Origin: Nocardioides sp. Iso805N
GTDB lineage: Bacteria; Actinomycetota; Actinomycetes; Propionibacteriales; Nocardioidaceae
Assembly (NCBI RefSeq): GCF_000364605.1
Contig: NZ_KB822578.1
Location: forward strand, 124,001-188,000
Reading direction: 5' to 3'
Length of the DNA stretch: 64,000 bases
The translations under genes were made by a program, and so were the position numbers. This document shows positions 32,043-40,648 of this stretch, piece by piece; positions within the stretch are counted from its first letter, which is position 1, and each line of letters begins with the position of its first letter. The notes under the pieces were generated by a model. That model did not search any database and was not told where the DNA came from. It saw only the letters and a program-made list of their open reading frames with translations.

Positions 32043-33512
32043 TCAGAGGTGGCGGCCCATCCACGCCTCGACGTCGGCGGCCGCCCGCGGGAGGGCCGAG
32101 GACAGGTTGCGATAGCCGTCGGCGGTGACCAGGATGTCGTCCTCGATCCGGATGCCGATGCCGCGCAGCTCCTCGGGCACGAGCAGGTCGTTGTCCTGGA
32201 AGTAGAGCCCGGGCTCGACGGTGAGGACGTAGCCCTCGTCCAGCGTGCTCTCCCTGCCGTAGGCGGCCTGGCCGGCCTGGGCACAGTCGTGCACGTCGAG
32301 GCCGAGCATGTGCGAGGTGCCGTGCAACGTCCAGCGGGCGTAGGTGCGGTTGTCCTCGCTGAGCGCCTCGTCCACCGAGACGGGCAGGAGACCGAGGTCG
32401 TCGAGACCGTGCGCCAGCACCGTCATCGCGGCGTTGTGCGGGTCGCGGAACCCGGCGCCGGGGCGGACAGTGTCGATGCCGGCCTGCTGGGCGTTGAGGA
32501 CGAGCGTGTAGAGGTCCTTCTGCAGCGGCGAATAGGTGCCGGAGATCGGCAGCGTCCGGGTGATGTCGGCGGTGTAGAGATTGCGGTTCTCGACGCCCAT
32601 GTCGAGCAGCACCATCTCGCCGGGGACGATCGGGCCGGTGTTGTCGACCCAGTGCAGCGTGGTCGCGTGCCGTCCGCCGCCCACGATCGAGTCGTAGCCC
32701 AGGTCGTTGCCGTGCGCGCGGGCACGGCGGAAGAACGTCCCCTCGATCCAACGCTCGCCGTACTTGATCGCGTTCGCCCAGTCGGCGACCGAGTCCTCGA
32801 AGCCGAGCGCGGTGATGTCGCACGCCTCCTGGAGCTGCTCGACCTCCCAGGCGTCCTTCTTCAGTCGAAGCTCGCTGGCCACCCGGGCCAGGTCGGCGTC
32901 GAGGCTCGCGTCGGGCGCGACCAGGCCGTCGACGTACGCCGACGCTCCGCGGAGCACGCGCGTCTTGGTCGACCCCTTCAGGGCGTCCTCGAGGCCGTCC
33001 ACGTGGCGTACCTCGATGCCGAGCGACTCCGAGAGCTCGCCGAGGGAGGGCCTGCGGCCGACCCAGAGCTCGCCGTAGGTGGCGTTGCGGAAGAACTCCT
33101 CGGAGTCGCTGCCGGCGCTGGGGCGCGCGTAGAGAGCGGCCGAGCCGTCGGGCTCGATGACCAGCACTGCATCCGAGGTCTGGTTGCCGGTGAAGTAGGC
33201 GTGGGCGGTCTCGGGGCGGAAGCGGTAGTCGGTGTCGTTCGCGCGGACCTTGTAGCGGCCCGAGGGGATCACCAGCCGCTCGCCCGCGAACGCCTCCGCC
33301 AGCCGGGCGCGACGAGCGGCCGCGTGCGTGGCCACCGGATGCGCCGGCAGGTCGAGCGCGCGCTCGCCCCAGCCCTGCATCATGAAGGAGCGCCACGCCT
33401 CGGGCACCTTGTCGTCGTGGGGCCTGGTGCCGTCCTGGGTGCCGTCCTGGTTCTCAGTCGGCAGGTCGGTGGGGTGAGGGGTCGCCTCGGGGGTCACCGT
33501 CTGGTCGCTCAT
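32043..33512 (-). CDS. pepP: Aminopeptidase P family protein (Xaa-Pro aminopeptidase)
   Basis: 489-residue M24B metallopeptidase removing N-terminal residues before proline. The N-terminal creatinase-like domain (about 45-230) is followed by the pita-bread domain with two-metal ligands: D in LLDMGVENRNLYTADITRT (both aspartates), H in LHGTSHMLGLDVHD, E in TVEPGLYF and E in IRIEDDILVT. The first 40 residues are polar and probably disordered. ATG 33512 has TAGCAT 7 bases upstream, as in the DUF929 gene. Cytoplasmic. Confidence 0.93.
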   Translation of the reverse strand: MSDQTVTPEATPHPTDLPTENQDGTQDGTRPHDDKVPEAWRSFMMQGWGERALDLPAHPVATHAAARRARLAEAFAGERLVIPSGRYKVRANDTDYRFRPETAHAYFTGNQTSDAVLVIEPDGSAALYARPSAGSDSEEFFRNATYGELWVGRRPSLGELSESLGIEVRHVDGLEDALKGSTKTRVLRGASAYVDGLVAPDASLDADLARVASELRLKKDAWEVEQLQEACDITALGFEDSVADWANAIKYGERWIEGTFFRRARAHGNDLGYDSIVGGGRHATTLHWVDNTGPIVPGEMVLLDMGVENRNLYTADITRTLPISGTYSPLQKDLYTLVLNAQQAGIDTVRPGAGFRDPHNAAMTVLAHGLDDLGLLPVSVDEALSEDNRTYARWTLHGTSHMLGLDVHDCAQAGQAAYGRESTLDEGYVLTVEPGLYFQDNDLLVPEELRGIGIRIEDDILVTADGYRNLSSALPRAAADVEAWMGRHL

Positions 33513-33519
33513 GCTCGGA

Positions 33520-33525
33520 ATGCTA
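33520..33525 (-). promoter_or_regulatory. -10 hexamer TAGCAT for pepP
   Basis: TAGCAT lies 7 bases before ATG 33512; leaderless arrangement. Confidence 0.55.
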
Positions 33526-33556
33526 CGCGAGCCGCCCCGTCGCCGACCTGCACCGA

Positions 33557-33562
33557 TAGGCT
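33557..33562 (+). promoter_or_regulatory. -10 hexamer TAGGCT for the PrsW-GTPase operon
   Basis: TAGGCT lies 7 bases before ATG 33570, with no ribosome binding site between. It is divergent from the pepP promoter, only about 30 bases away. Confidence 0.6.
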
Positions 33563-33569
33563 TCGCCCC

Positions 33570-34691
33570 ATGGGGGTGACACCGCCGCGCAACCGCGCGT
33601 TCACGATCGTCGTCAGCGTGCTCGTCGCGCTGGCAGCGGTCCCTGTGCTCATCCTCGTCGCAGCGTCCGGCGCGCCGACGCACACCGTGCTCGCCGTCGT
33701 CCTGGCGAGCGTGCCGGTGGTGCCGCTCGTGCTGTTCTTCCTGTGGCTCGATCGCTACGAGCCGGAGCCTCGGGTGCTGCTCGCACTGGCACTGACCTGG
33801 GGCGCGTTCGTCGCGTGTTTCGCCGCGATCGTGCTCGAAGGTGTCGGCGGTGTGGTCACCGGCCTGCGCGACAACGCCTCGATCGCGATCGTCGCGCCGG
33901 TGGTCGAGGAGGCCTGCAAGGGCTTCTTCCTGGTGATGCTGTTGTGGTGGCGCCGCGACGAGCTCGACGGCGTTCTCGACGGCATCGTCTACGCGGGCAT
34001 GGTCGGCATTGGCTTCGCCTTCATCGAGAACATCCTCTACCTCGCGGCGGCCTACAACGGCACCAGCGGCGTCGGGCCCGGGGGAGTGCGTGGGCTGGCC
34101 GGGACGTTCGTCGTACGGTGCCTGCTGAGCCCGTTCGCCCATCCGCTGTTCACCGCCTTCACGGGCATCGGCGTCGGCATCGCGGTCGGCTCCCGCTCCC
34201 GATCGGTGCGATGGCTGGCCCCGCTGGGCGGGTACTGCGTGGCCGTGCTCACCCACGGCATCTGGAACGCCTCGACGATCTTCGGCTTCGGCAGTGTCGT
34301 GGTGGTCTACCTCGTCCTGATGCTGCCCGCCGTGGGCGGCCTCGCGGGCGTGGCCGTCTGGGCACGGCGCTCCGAGCGACGGATGCTGGCCGTGGCGCTC
34401 GACGATGCCGCCCGCCGAGGCCTGCTTCCTGCCACGGACATCGGCTGGGTGGTCGATCTAGGAGCCAGGCGCAGTGCTCGTGCCTACGCTCGCAGGTGGG
34501 GCGGTCCCGCGGGTGAGCACGCGATGCGGGAGTATCAGCAGGCAGCGATCGAGCTCGGATTCCTGCACTCACGATTCCTGCGTGGCACCCCGCCACCCAA
34601 CTTCGCCGCCCGCGGGGCGGAGTACGTCGCGAGAATCGGTGCGGTCCGGCCCCGGATCGCCTTCCCTGGACAGGTGGTACCCACGAGATGA
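33570..34691 (+). CDS. PrsW family intramembrane metalloprotease
   Basis: 373 residues with about eight helices followed by a soluble C-terminal part of about 100 residues. The PrsW motifs are present: E113-E114-x-x-K117 in PVVEEACKG, FAFIENILYL, HPLFTAFTG and HGIWNAS. B. subtilis PrsW cleaves the anti-sigma factor RsiW; no anti-sigma factor is encoded here, so the substrate is unknown. It overlaps the next gene, a large GTPase, by ATGA, which couples their translation. Confidence 0.9.
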   Translation: MGVTPPRNRAFTIVVSVLVALAAVPVLILVAASGAPTHTVLAVVLASVPVVPLVLFFLWLDRYEPEPRVLLALALTWGAFVACFAAIVLEGVGGVVTGLRDNASIAIVAPVVEEACKGFFLVMLLWWRRDELDGVLDGIVYAGMVGIGFAFIENILYLAAAYNGTSGVGPGGVRGLAGTFVVRCLLSPFAHPLFTAFTGIGVGIAVGSRSRSVRWLAPLGGYCVAVLTHGIWNASTIFGFGSVVVVYLVLMLPAVGGLAGVAVWARRSERRMLAVALDDAARRGLLPATDIGWVVDLGARRSARAYARRWGGPAGEHAMREYQQAAIELGFLHSRFLRGTPPPNFAARGAEYVARIGAVRPRIAFPGQVVPTR

Positions 34692-36418
34692 CAGCCGCTG
34701 GGGAATTCGACAGCACCCGGATGGTGACGGCCCTGGTCCGTCTCCACCAGGCGCTGCAGGACATCGCGCTACCCCTCGACCTGGCCGGCGTGAACGAGCA
34801 GCGCCGGTCCCACTCTGCGCTCGTGGACCAGCTCGAGGACTACGTCATCCCGCGGATGATGACCATCGACGCGCCGCTGCTCGCGGTCGTCGGCGGCTCC
34901 ACCGGCGCCGGCAAGTCGACGCTGGTCAACTCCCTGGTCGGCAGGCGCGTCACCGCGCCCGGCCTGCTGCGCCCGACCACGCGGTCGCCCGTCCTGGTGC
35001 ACAACCCGGCCGATGCACACTGGTTCGGCCAGGACCGGCTGCTGCCGGAGCTCAAGCGGGTCGAGCACGCCACGGACGACCCGAAGGCGCTGCAGCTGGT
35101 CGCCTCCGACGACGTCCCGGCGGGGTTGGCGATCCTCGATGCGCCCGACGTGGACTCGGTCGAGGAGCAGAACCGTCTGCTCGCCGCTCAGCTGCTGGCA
35201 GCCGCCGACCTGTGGATCTTCGTCACCTCCGCTGCGCGCTATGCCGACCAGGTGCCGTGGGAGTTCCTCAAGGCCGCGGCCGAGCGCTCCACGGCCGTCG
35301 CCGTGGTCCTGGACCGTACGCCGCACGACGCGGTGCAGACCGTCGCCACCCACCTGGCCCGGATGCTCGCGGCCAGGGGCCTGAAGGACTCGCCGCTGTT
35401 CATCGTGCACGAGGGCCAGGTCACCAGTGAGGGCCTGCTGCCCGCGCAGCACGTCGCCGAGGTCCGCGGCTGGCTCGACATGCTCGCCGACGATGCGGCC
35501 GCCCGGCACGCGGTGGTCACCCAGACCCTCGACGGTGCCGTCCGCGCGCTCACCTTCAACGTGCACCCGATCGCCGATGCCGCCGCGGCCCAGGCCGACG
35601 CGCTGGTCCGTCTGCGCAGCGACGCGGAGGCGGCGTACGCGAACGCGCGCAGCGCCATCGTCGCGGCCACTGCCGACGGCACCCTGCTGCGCGGCGAGGT
35701 GCTGGCGCGCTGGCAGGAGTTCGTCGGTACCGGCGAGCTGCTCAAGTCGCTGGATAACAGGGTCGGCAAGCTGCGCGACCGGATGGTCAACGCGGTCAAG
35801 GGCAAGCCGCAGCAGGCCGAGCGGGTCAGCGTCGCTGTGGAGTCGGGCCTCGAGCTGCTCATCCTCGAGCACGCGGAGGCGGCCGCCGAGCGTGCCGAGG
35901 CCGCGTGGCAGCAGACCGAGGCCGGTCGTGGCCTGCTCGCCGACGCGCCGGGCGACCTCGGTCGAGCCAGCCGCGCACTGCGCAGCAAGGCCGAGCGGGC
36001 GGTCCGCGACTGGCAGCAGGACGTCCTGGAGATGGTGCGCACGGAGGGCGAGGAGAAGAAGTCCACCGCCCGCTTCCTCGCGTACGGCGTCAACGGCCTC
36101 GGTGTCTCGCTGATGGTGGTGGTCTTCGCCGACACGGTCGGCCTCACCGGTGCGGAGGTCGGCAGCGCCGGAGGTTCGGCCGCGGTCGGGCAGAAGCTGC
36201 TCGAGGCCGTCTTCGGCGACCAGGCCGTGCGCGACCTCGCCGCCCGGGCCCGCGCGGCCCTGGAGCAGCGGGTCGAGGCACTGCTCGCCGAGGAGGAGTC
36301 GCGCTACACCGGCGTGCTCGACGTACTCGCTGTCGACGTGGCTGCACCGGACCGGCTGCGCCAGGCGGCTCGCGGTGTGGATGATGTGCGCTACGCGATG
36401 CAGCGCACGTTGGACTGA
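34688..36418 (+). CDS. Dynamin-like large GTPase
   Basis: 576 residues. The GTPase domain has P-loop GGSTGAGKST (K76), a LDAPDVDS segment at the G3 position (DAPD) and LDRTPHD near G4. The middle and C-terminal parts are long alanine/glutamate-rich helices with a glycine-rich hydrophobic segment (LAYGVNGLGVSLMVVVFADTVGLTG) that could insert into the membrane. This is the layout of bacterial dynamin-like or stress GTPases. It is coupled to PrsW upstream and followed 123 bases later by a second GTPase; such pairs often work together in membrane remodelling. Exact role unknown. Confidence 0.8.
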   Translation: MTAAGEFDSTRMVTALVRLHQALQDIALPLDLAGVNEQRRSHSALVDQLEDYVIPRMMTIDAPLLAVVGGSTGAGKSTLVNSLVGRRVTAPGLLRPTTRSPVLVHNPADAHWFGQDRLLPELKRVEHATDDPKALQLVASDDVPAGLAILDAPDVDSVEEQNRLLAAQLLAAADLWIFVTSAARYADQVPWEFLKAAAERSTAVAVVLDRTPHDAVQTVATHLARMLAARGLKDSPLFIVHEGQVTSEGLLPAQHVAEVRGWLDMLADDAAARHAVVTQTLDGAVRALTFNVHPIADAAAAQADALVRLRSDAEAAYANARSAIVAATADGTLLRGEVLARWQEFVGTGELLKSLDNRVGKLRDRMVNAVKGKPQQAERVSVAVESGLELLILEHAEAAAERAEAAWQQTEAGRGLLADAPGDLGRASRALRSKAERAVRDWQQDVLEMVRTEGEEKKSTARFLAYGVNGLGVSLMVVVFADTVGLTGAEVGSAGGSAAVGQKLLEAVFGDQAVRDLAARARAALEQRVEALLAEEESRYTGVLDVLAVDVAAPDRLRQAARGVDDVRYAMQRTLD

Positions 36419-36420
36419 GC

Positions 36421-36460
36421 GCTCGGGGTCGCTCGGGGTCGCTCGGGGCCGCTCAGGTCC
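36421..36460. repeat. 10-bp tandem repeat between the two GTPase genes
   Basis: GCTCGGGGTC is present twice exactly, followed by GCTCGGGGCC and the degenerate GCTCAGGTCC, directly after the first GTPase stop codon. Confidence 0.7.
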
Positions 36461-36501
36461 CACGCGATGACGCTCGCTGACCGATTGAGGAGTCCGGCCA
36501 C

Positions 36502-36507
36502 TAGGCT
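36502..36507 (+). promoter_or_regulatory. -10 hexamer TAGGCT upstream of the second GTPase gene
   Basis: TAGGCT lies 34 bases before ATG 36542, leaving a short leader that contains AAGGGG as ribosome binding site. This is a leadered contrast to the neighbouring leaderless starts. Confidence 0.45.
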
Positions 36508-36541
36508 GGGCCGCATCCGCACGTACCGCTGAAGGGGAAGC

Positions 36542-38185
36542 ATGTCGTCGTCGCTCGAGGGAGCCCAGCACCTGCAGGCCTTGGGCTCCGACATCGGTGA
36601 CCGACTCGGCGGGCTCGCCGAGGCCGCCGACGCCGCACAGGGTCGGCTCGACGAGGAGATGGTCGGCGAGGCCCGGGCCATCGCGGAGCGTGCCGGCAGC
36701 CGGATGAAGCTCTCCTCCGAGCACACCGTCGTCGGCATCGCCGGAGCGACCGGGTCGGGCAAGTCCTCGACGTTCAACGCGCTGACCGGCCTGGAGCTCT
36801 CCGCCGTCGGCGTACGTCGCCCCACCACCTCGTGGGCGACGGCGTGCGTGTGGGGCTCGAACGGCGCCCGCGAACTGCTGGAGTGGCTCGGCATCCCCGA
36901 CCGGCACCAGACCACCCGCGACTCGATGCTCGACACCCGGCGGGAGTCCAACGAGCTCGACGGCGTCGTGCTGCTGGACCTGCCCGACCATGACTCGACC
37001 GAGCTCTCCCACCACCTCGAGGTGGACCGGCTGGTGGGGCTGGCCGACATGCTGGTCTGGGTGCTGGACCCGCAGAAGTATGCGGACGCCGCGATCCACG
37101 ACCGCTACCTCGAGCCGCTGAAGACCCATGACGAGGTCATGGTCGTCGTGCTCAACCACATCGACAAGGTGCCCGAGGAGCGGCGCCAGTCGATGATCGA
37201 CGACGTCCGCCGTCTGCTCGACAACGACGGCCTGCAGAAGGTCCCGGTCATCCCGGTCTCGGCCCGGCTGGGTTGGGGCGTCCCCGAGCTGCGCGCCGAG
37301 ATCGCGCGCCGGGTGGCGGACAAGAAGGCGACCAAGGGTCGGATCGAGGCCGACGTGAAGACGCTGGCGGGCCGGATGCGCGACGCATCCGGTGACGCCG
37401 CGCCCAAGAAGCTCGACCAGAGCCGGATCGACGCCCTCGACGATGCCATCGCCGAGGCGGCGGGCGTGCCCACCGTGGTGGACGCGGTCGAGCGGTCCAC
37501 CCGGCTGCGCGCCGGTCGGGCGACCGGGTGGCCGCTGGTCTCCTGGCTCTCCGCGCTCAAGCCGGACCCGCTCAAGCGGCTCCAGCTCGATCTCGGTGCC
37601 GAGGGCAAGGTGCTCGCCGGCCAGGGTCGCGCCTCCGTGCCGGAGGCGACCTCGGTGCAGCGTGCCCGGGTCGACAGCGAGGTCCGCGCCTTGGCCGATG
37701 AGACCGGCTCCGGTCTCGGCACACCCTGGCAGGAGTCGATCCGGACCGCATCGGTCTCCAGGATCGGCGAGCTCAACGACCGCATCGACGCCGCCCTCGG
37801 TCGCGTCGACCTCGGTGCCTCCAAGATCCCGGTCTGGGCCGGCCTGGTCCGGGTGCTGCAGTGGCTGCTGATCATCGCCGCCGTCGGTGGAGCGGTGTGG
37901 ACCGTCGCGGCCGCCGTCTCCGGTGGTCTCGGTGACACCTCCAAGGTGGCCGGTGTCGCCCTGCCGCTGGCGCTCCTGATCGGGGCCGTGGTCCTCGGCA
38001 TCGTGCTCGCGCTGGTCTGCCGCATCCTCGTCGGCCGTACGGCGAAGACGCGCGCGGCGACGGCCGACGAGCGACTGCGCACCGCCGTCGCCGAGGTCTC
38101 CGACGAGCTCGTGGTCAAGCCGGTGCAGGCCGAGCTGGCCGCCTACGCCCGCTTCCGCGACGGCGTGACCAAGGCGCTGAAGTAG
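36542..38185 (+). CDS. Second large GTPase with C-terminal membrane hairpin
   Basis: 547 residues. G-domain: P-loop GIAGATGSGKSS (K74), switch RRPTTSWATA, G3 LLDLPDHDS (D.PD instead of D.PG), G4 LNHIDKV (NxxD as NHID) and PVSARLGWG near G5. The C-terminus has two hydrophobic segments (VLQWLLIIAAVGGAVWTVAAAVSG, GVALPLALLIGAVVLGIVLALVC) that form a membrane hairpin. AAGGGG lies before ATG. Its pairing with the upstream GTPase resembles bacterial dynamin-like pairs in actinobacteria, where one partner is membrane-embedded. Function is inferred only. Confidence 0.82.
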   Translation: MSSSLEGAQHLQALGSDIGDRLGGLAEAADAAQGRLDEEMVGEARAIAERAGSRMKLSSEHTVVGIAGATGSGKSSTFNALTGLELSAVGVRRPTTSWATACVWGSNGARELLEWLGIPDRHQTTRDSMLDTRRESNELDGVVLLDLPDHDSTELSHHLEVDRLVGLADMLVWVLDPQKYADAAIHDRYLEPLKTHDEVMVVVLNHIDKVPEERRQSMIDDVRRLLDNDGLQKVPVIPVSARLGWGVPELRAEIARRVADKKATKGRIEADVKTLAGRMRDASGDAAPKKLDQSRIDALDDAIAEAAGVPTVVDAVERSTRLRAGRATGWPLVSWLSALKPDPLKRLQLDLGAEGKVLAGQGRASVPEATSVQRARVDSEVRALADETGSGLGTPWQESIRTASVSRIGELNDRIDAALGRVDLGASKIPVWAGLVRVLQWLLIIAAVGGAVWTVAAAVSGGLGDTSKVAGVALPLALLIGAVVLGIVLALVCRILVGRTAKTRAATADERLRTAVAEVSDELVVKPVQAELAAYARFRDGVTKALK

Positions 38186-38225
38186 GCGAGACGCGCGGAG
38201 AGCGACGAAAAGTTTCTCTACTGAT

Positions 38226-38237
38226 TAACTAGAGTTA
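38226..38237. promoter_or_regulatory. 12-bp palindrome at the cysteine dioxygenase promoter
   Basis: TAACTAGAGTTA ends within the -10 hexamer TATAGT, in an unusually AT-rich stretch (38206-38242). It is a candidate repressor site for cysteine or sulfur control. Confidence 0.5.
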
Positions 38238-38241
38238 TAGT
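38236..38241 (+). promoter_or_regulatory. -10 hexamer TATAGT for the cysteine dioxygenase gene
   Basis: TATAGT lies 7 bases before ATG 38249, giving a leaderless mRNA. Confidence 0.6.
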
Positions 38242-38248
38242 AGGCGGC

Positions 38249-39190
38249 ATGTCCGCCGTCTCGATCATGCGCCCGACCCTCTCCCGGGCCGAGCTCGCAG
38301 CGCTCACGCAGCGCTATGCCCAGGAGGTCCTCGAGGGCCGTCACGAGGTGCACGCCGACCCCGACGAGCGTTGGCACGTCCGGCTGCACTGCGACGACGA
38401 CGTCGACGTCTGGCTGATCAGCTGGACGCAGTCCCAGGGCACCGAGCTGCACGACCACGGCGGTTCCTGCGGTGCCTTCACGGTCGTCGAGGGCGCGCTG
38501 ACGGAGTCGGTCTGGTCTGGACCGGTCGAGAAGGGGCGTCTACGCGACCTCGAAAGGGGTATCGGTGACACCGTGACCTTCGGCGACCACTACATCCACG
38601 ACGTGCGGAACACCGAGGAGCAGGTCGCTGTCAGCGTCCACGTCTACTCGCCACCGCTGAGCCTGATGAACTTCTACGACGTCAACGACGGCGCCCTCGA
38701 GCGGCTGGCGACGAGCTGGACCGACGACCCGGAGATCGCCACGCCGACCTACCGCACCGTCGACGAGCTGCTCCAGGCCGCTCGTGGCGGCATCACCAGG
38801 CTCCAGCCCGCAGCCGCTGCAGAGGCCGTGGAGCAGGGCGCGCTGATCGTCGACATCCGGCCGGCCTGGCAGCGTGAGGCCGACGGCGAGGTGCCGGGCG
38901 CGTTCATCGTGGAGCGCAACCACCTCGAGTGGCGGCTGCACCCGGCATCCGACGCGCGGCTGCCGCAGGCCGTCGCCGGGCAGCGCTGGATCGTGATGTG
39001 CACGGAGGGTTACACGTCCTCGCTGGCCGCCGCATCGCTGGCCTCACTCGGCATCCCGGCCGCCGACATCGAGGGTGGGATCAAGGGGTGGGAGGCCGCC
39101 GGGCTTCCCGTCGTACCTGGCCCGACGCCGGTCGAGCAGGTCGTCCCGCACGGTGGAGCCGCAGACGCAGCGGCCCCGCGCGCGTCATGA
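38249..39190 (+). CDS. Cysteine dioxygenase-rhodanese fusion protein
   Basis: 313 residues. Residues about 10-160 form a cupin of the cysteine dioxygenase type: iron ligands H68 and H70 in TELHDHGGSCGAF, the third histidine in DHYIHDV and the VHVYSPPLSLMNFYD signature. Residues about 180-290 form a rhodanese domain with active-site C251 in IVMCTEGYTSS and end with GGIKGWEAAGLP. The fusion would couple oxidation of cysteine (or another thiol) to sulfane-sulfur transfer. The OpuC-type operon follows 7 bases later, perhaps co-transcribed. Confidence 0.9.
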   Translation: MSAVSIMRPTLSRAELAALTQRYAQEVLEGRHEVHADPDERWHVRLHCDDDVDVWLISWTQSQGTELHDHGGSCGAFTVVEGALTESVWSGPVEKGRLRDLERGIGDTVTFGDHYIHDVRNTEEQVAVSVHVYSPPLSLMNFYDVNDGALERLATSWTDDPEIATPTYRTVDELLQAARGGITRLQPAAAAEAVEQGALIVDIRPAWQREADGEVPGAFIVERNHLEWRLHPASDARLPQAVAGQRWIVMCTEGYTSSLAAASLASLGIPAADIEGGIKGWEAAGLPVVPGPTPVEQVVPHGGAADAAAPRAS

Positions 39191-39197
39191 TGACCGC

Positions 39198-40007
39198 ATG
39201 ATCGAGTACCGATCCGTCGCGAAGACGTTTCCTGACGGGACCGAGGCGGTCCACGACTTCAGCCTCGTCCTGCCCTCGCGCAGCACCACGGTCCTGGTCG
39301 GCTCCTCCGGGTGCGGCAAGACCACACTGCTGCGGATGGTCAACCGGATGGTCGACCCCTCCAGCGGCCAGGTGCTGATCGACGATGCTGATGTCGCCAG
39401 CCGCAACCCGGTCGAGCTGCGCCGTTCCATCGGCTACGTGATGCAGCACTCCGGGCTGCTTCCGCACCGCAAGGTGGTCGACAACGTCGCCACGCCGCTG
39501 CGGCTCGGGGGAGTGGGACGACGAGATGCGCGCAGTCGTGCCCTCGCCGCGCTGGAGACCGTCGGGCTCGACCCGACGCTCGCCGACCGCTATCCCGGCC
39601 AGCTCTCCGGCGGCCAGCAACAGCGCGTCGGCGTCGCCCGCGGGCTGGTCGCCGATCCCAATGTGCTGCTGATGGACGAGCCGTTCGGCGCGGTCGACCC
39701 GATCGTGCGCGCCGAGCTGCAGCAGGAGCTGCTGCACCTGCAGCGTGACCTCGGCAAGACGATCGTCTTCGTCACCCACGACATCGAGGAGGCATTCCTC
39801 CTCGGCGACCAGGTCGTGATCCTGCGCAAGGGCGGCGAGATCGCCCAGGTCGGCACCCCGGCGCAGATCCTGGCCGATCCGGCGGACGAGTTCGTGCGCA
39901 GCTTCGTCGGGCTGGACCGCGGGCGGCGTACCTTGCGGATCCAGGAGGTCGACGGGAAGCGCGTGGTCGTCGACGCCGACGGCCGCGCGGCAGGCGTGCT
40001 GGCGTGA
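39198..40007 (+). CDS. opuCA: Osmoprotectant ABC transporter ATP-binding protein
   Basis: 269-residue ATPase of the OpuC/ProU type: Walker A VGSSGCGKTTLLRMVNRM, Q-loop GYVMQHSGLLPHRKVVDNV, signature LSGGQQQRVGVARGL, Walker B LLMDEPFGAVDP and the H-loop VTHDIEEAFLLGD. It lacks the C-terminal CBS domains of longer OpuCA proteins, so ionic-strength sensing through CBS is absent. ATG 39198 has CATGAT 6 bases upstream and may also be co-transcribed with the dioxygenase. First gene of a four-gene importer for glycine betaine, choline or carnitine. Confidence 0.92.
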   Translation: MIEYRSVAKTFPDGTEAVHDFSLVLPSRSTTVLVGSSGCGKTTLLRMVNRMVDPSSGQVLIDDADVASRNPVELRRSIGYVMQHSGLLPHRKVVDNVATPLRLGGVGRRDARSRALAALETVGLDPTLADRYPGQLSGGQQQRVGVARGLVADPNVLLMDEPFGAVDPIVRAELQQELLHLQRDLGKTIVFVTHDIEEAFLLGDQVVILRKGGEIAQVGTPAQILADPADEFVRSFVGLDRGRRTLRIQEVDGKRVVVDADGRAAGVLA

Positions 40008-40648
40008 CCTGGTTCTTCGACAATCTCTCCTACATCCGCGAGCTGGCCTGGCGCCACCTGTGGCTCTCGGTCATCCCGGTGGTGCTGGGCTTCGTGATCG
40101 CCCTCCCGATCGGGTACGCCGCGAGGCGCTGGCGGCTTGGCGGCAAGACCCTGCTGAGCCTGGCCAGCGTGCTCTACACCATCCCGTCGCTGGCGTTGTT
40201 GATCATCATCCCCGGCCTGCTCGGCACCTCGTTCCTCGACCCGACCAACGTGCTGATCGTGCTGACGGTCTATGCGGTCGCGCTGATGGTCGGCACGGCG
40301 GCGGGTGCCTTCGGCAGCGTCTCGGAGTCCGTGGTGGACGCTGCCCGCGCGAGCGGCTACTCCACCTGGCAGCGGATCGTCCAGGTCGAGCTTCCGCTTG
40401 CCGGGCCGGTGCTGCTCGCCGGCGTACGCGTCGTCTCGGTGAGCACCGTCAGCCTGGCGACGATCGCGCCGCTGATCGGGGTCAGCAACCTGGGCTCGCT
40501 GTTCACCGACGGGTTCCAGCGCTACTTCGCCACCGAGATCATCATCGGGATCCTCTGCGTCGTGGTGCTCGCCCTGCTGCTGGACGTGCTGTGGGTGCTG
40601 ATCGGGCGGCTCACGATGCCGTGGCTGCGGGTCAGGGGGAGCCGATGA
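40004..40648 (+). CDS. opuCB: Osmoprotectant ABC transporter permease
   Basis: 214-residue permease with about six helices. The LYTIPSLALLIIIPGLLG segment and the EAA loop VVDAARASGYSTWQRIVQVELPLAGPVLLAGVR are typical of OpuCB/OpuCD. GTG overlaps the ATPase stop (GTGA). It forms the membrane channel together with the permease encoded next. Confidence 0.92.
   Translation: MTWFFDNLSYIRELAWRHLWLSVIPVVLGFVIALPIGYAARRWRLGGKTLLSLASVLYTIPSLALLIIIPGLLGTSFLDPTNVLIVLTVYAVALMVGTAAGAFGSVSESVVDAARASGYSTWQRIVQVELPLAGPVLLAGVRVVSVSTVSLATIAPLIGVSNLGSLFTDGFQRYFATEIIIGILCVVVLALLLDVLWVLIGRLTMPWLRVRGSR

Noticed and set aside
34769..37159. 796-codon open frame antisense to both GTPase genes
   Set aside because: Shadow of two well-supported genes; low-complexity product and no start signals.
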